A program made the position numbers and the translations under genes. The notes beneath the pieces are model-generated. The model had not been told where the DNA came from. It saw nothing but the letters and a program-made list of their open reading frames with translations, and made no database searches. From Candidatus Woesearchaeota archaeon (GTDB taxonomy: Archaea > Nanobdellota > Nanobdellia > Woesearchaeales > UBA10216), in NCBI GenBank assembly GCA_023269295.1, contig JAHFTU010000076.1:1-6263 (forward strand): DNA of 6,263 nt, read 5' to 3'. This document shows positions 4,180-6,263 of this stretch, in pieces. Each line of letters opens with the position of its first letter. The stretch's first letter is position 1.

Positions 4180-6263
4180 ATGGCGATGGATGAGAAGGTT
4201 GTTGACAAGATTGTGAAGCTTAGCAGGGATCCGGTTCATATCAGGAACATCTGCACTTCTGCGCACATTGACCACGGCAAGACTACTTTTTCGGACAACC
4301 TGATTGCCGGCGCTGGCATGATGAGCCAGGAAACTGCAGGCAGGCAGCTTGTTCTTGATTTCAGGGCTGATGAGCAGGCCCGTGGCATTACGATTGATGC
4401 TGCTAATGTTTCCATGGTTCACAACCTTGAAGGCGCTGACTACCTTATCAACCTCATTGACACCCCAGGCCACGTTGATTTTGGCGGTGACGTTACGAGG
4501 GCTATGCGAGCTGTTGATGGCACAATTCTTCTCGTTGATTCTGTTGAGAGCGTTATGCCCCAGACAGAGACAGTCCTCAGGCAGGCTTTGAGGGAGAGGG
4601 TTAAGCCGTGCCTTTTCATTAATAAGGTTGACCGCCTTCTCAGGGAGCTGAAGCTGACTCCGGATAAGATGCAGGAGCGGTTCCTCAAGATAATAACGCA
4701 TGTTAACAAGCTCATCAGCGGCTTGGCAGAGACTGAGTACAAGGAGAAATGGCAGGTTGACGTCAATAACGGCTCGGTCTGCTTTGGCTCTGCATACCAC
4801 CGCTGGGCTCTTTCTGTTCCTTACATGAAAGCATCCGGCCTGAGCTTTAAGGACGTTATAGAAACCTATTCTGACGAGCAGGGCCAGGAAGATAGAATCA
4901 AGGAGCTTGCCAAGAAGGCGCCTCTGCACAAGGTTGTCCTTAACATGTCTGTGCACCATCATCCTAATCCGAAGCAGGCACAGGCTTACCGCATTCCGAA
5001 GCTGTGGCACGGCGATGTTGAGAGCGAGTCAGGCAAGTCGCTTATCAGCTGCGACCCAAATGGGCCTGTTGTTTTTGTCTGCACGAAAATTGTCATTGAC
5101 AAGAATGCGGGCGAGGTTGCCGTGGGCAGGCTTTTTTCTGGCACTGTCAGGCAGGGCCAGGACCTTTTCCTTATTGGCGGGAAGAAGCAAGTCAGGGCTC
5201 AGCAGGTTTTTGTTTCTAACGGCCCTAAGAGGGAGCAGGTTGGTGAGATTGCTTCTGGCAACGTCATAGGCCTTGTCGGCTTGAGGGGTGTTTTTTCAGG
5301 CGAGACAGCCAGTTCTGACCCAAGCATTGAGCCGTTTGAGGCTATCAAGCACATTTTCGAGCCTGTTGTTACCAAGGCAATTGAGGCAAAGCGGCCGAGC
5401 GACCTTCCGAAGCTTGTTGAGGTGCTGCGCCAGGTTAGCAAGGAGGACCCGACTATTGTCGTTGAGATTAACGAAGAAACCGGCGAGAATCTTATCAGCG
5501 GCATGGGTGAGCTTCACCTTGAGGTTATTGAGAACAGGATTCTCACTGAGAAGGGCGTTGAGATAAAGACTTCCCAGCCGATTGTTGTTTTCAGGGAAAC
5601 TATTACAAAGCCTTCCGGGGAATTTGAAGGCAAGAGCCCAAACAAGCACAACAAGTTCTACATGAAGGTTGAGCCCATGCCTGAGAAGTATCTTGAGCTC
5701 ATAAGGCGAAATGACATACCTTCTACCATGCGCGCCAAGAAAAAGGAAGAGGAAGTGTGGACTAAGCTTGAGGCTGCCGGGATGGAGAGCAAGCAGACAA
5801 GGAAGCTGAGGGATATTTTCAACGGGAACATGTTTTTTGACGTTACCAAGGGCCAGGTTTACGGCGGCGAGGTCATCGAAATGGTCATGGATGCTTTTGA
5901 GGATGTCATGAAGTTTGGCCCGATTGCAAGGGAGCCGTGCGTTAAGGTGATTGCTTACCTTGCGGACATGAAGCTCCATGAGGATGCAATTCACCGTGGC
6001 CCTGCGCAGGTTCTTCCTGCGGTGAGGGAGTCACTCAGGGGTGCGATGCTGAATGCTGTGCCTGCGATTTTTGAGCCCATTCAGGTAATGCAGGTTGATG
6101 CGCCTGTTGCTTACATGGGTGCCATTTCAAAGCTTATCCAGAATCGTCGGGGCCAGCTTTTGGAAATGACGCAGGAGGGCGAGATGATTACTGTGAAGGC
6201 AAAGCTTCCTGTTGCCGAGACATTCGGGCTTACGTCTGATTTGCGCTCAGCCACCGAAGGCAG
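4180..6263 (+). CDS. fusA: Translation elongation factor 2 (aEF-2), 3' end cut off by window
   Basis: 694 codons are visible with no stop; archaeal EF-2 is near 730, so a few dozen C-terminal residues are missing. It is the GTPase that moves tRNA and mRNA through the ribosome. GTP-binding motifs: AHIDHGKTT (28-36), RGIT (68-71), DTPGHVDF (94-101), NKVD (148-151), GSA (203-205). The archaeal word YRIPKLWHGD follows at about 270-279. Domain II begins near GPVVFVCTKI (about 295), domain III near EPVVTKAIEAKRPSD, and domain V near EPIQVMQVDAP (about 632). The loop LHEDAIHRGPAQ keeps H605, the residue changed to diphthamide, so the canonical loop is retained. The frame was read through without interruption. 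ATG at 4180 is set by the leaderless promoter; a second ATG two codons on is possible. Confidence 0.97.
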   Translation, partial: MAMDEKVVDKIVKLSRDPVHIRNICTSAHIDHGKTTFSDNLIAGAGMMSQETAGRQLVLDFRADEQARGITIDAANVSMVHNLEGADYLINLIDTPGHVDFGGDVTRAMRAVDGTILLVDSVESVMPQTETVLRQALRERVKPCLFINKVDRLLRELKLTPDKMQERFLKIITHVNKLISGLAETEYKEKWQVDVNNGSVCFGSAYHRWALSVPYMKASGLSFKDVIETYSDEQGQEDRIKELAKKAPLHKVVLNMSVHHHPNPKQAQAYRIPKLWHGDVESESGKSLISCDPNGPVVFVCTKIVIDKNAGEVAVGRLFSGTVRQGQDLFLIGGKKQVRAQQVFVSNGPKREQVGEIASGNVIGLVGLRGVFSGETASSDPSIEPFEAIKHIFEPVVTKAIEAKRPSDLPKLVEVLRQVSKEDPTIVVEINEETGENLISGMGELHLEVIENRILTEKGVEIKTSQPIVVFRETITKPSGEFEGKSPNKHNKFYMKVEPMPEKYLELIRRNDIPSTMRAKKKEEEVWTKLEAAGMESKQTRKLRDIFNGNMFFDVTKGQVYGGEVIEMVMDAFEDVMKFGPIAREPCVKVIAYLADMKLHEDAIHRGPAQVLPAVRESLRGAMLNAVPAIFEPIQVMQVDAPVAYMGAISKLIQNRRGQLLEMTQEGEMITVKAKLPVAETFGLTSDLRSATEG

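Noticed and set aside
4141..5010. Long minus-strand ORF (289 codons) opposite the EF-2 G domain
   Set aside because: It lies antisense to fully conserved EF-2 codons; its product has no recognisable domain and looks like a shadow of codon bias. The same holds for 5296-5994 on the minus strand.

Overview
The window is archaeal chromosomal DNA. It holds eukaryote-like ribosomal proteins (L7Ae, S28e, L24e), an elongation factor 2 with the diphthamide-site histidine, and TATA-box promoters of the form CC-TTTAAATA. The short cluster, the bacterial-type adenylate kinase and the extended small ribosomal proteins suggest a DPANN-type archaeon. That placement is inference and cannot be settled from this window.

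Layout, left to right: the 3' part of a long coiled-coil protein of the COG1340 type (runs off the left edge); a promoter and a long structured leader; the ribosomal genes L7Ae, S28e and L24e; a hairpin-rich gap; a separate promoter with ndk and adk, 5 bases apart; a class I methyltransferase on the minus strand, convergent with adk; a divergent promoter region; and EF-2, which runs off the right edge lacking its last few dozen residues. All genes look intact apart from the two cut by the window ends.

Most of the window serves translation: ribosomal proteins, a translocase, and nucleotide kinases that maintain the NTP/ADP pools. The order L7Ae-S28e-L24e-ndk is a known archaeal cluster. In many euryarchaea infB (aIF5B) follows; here adk takes that place.

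The most interesting signals are non-coding. (1) The gaps after S28e and after L24e share one layout: stop codon TGA, a CC(C)TTTT tract, a first hairpin, a second hairpin with the core CCCGTCG-N7-CGACG, then TCAATC(C)AAAAACT. They look like two diverged copies of one RNA element. (2) In the second copy the two hairpins compete for the same bases, as in a switch. (3) The L7Ae leader is about 115 nt and contains a tandem G-A motif resembling a K-turn, the RNA fold L7Ae itself binds. By contrast, ndk and EF-2 appear leaderless, each with exactly 30 nt from TATA start to ATG.
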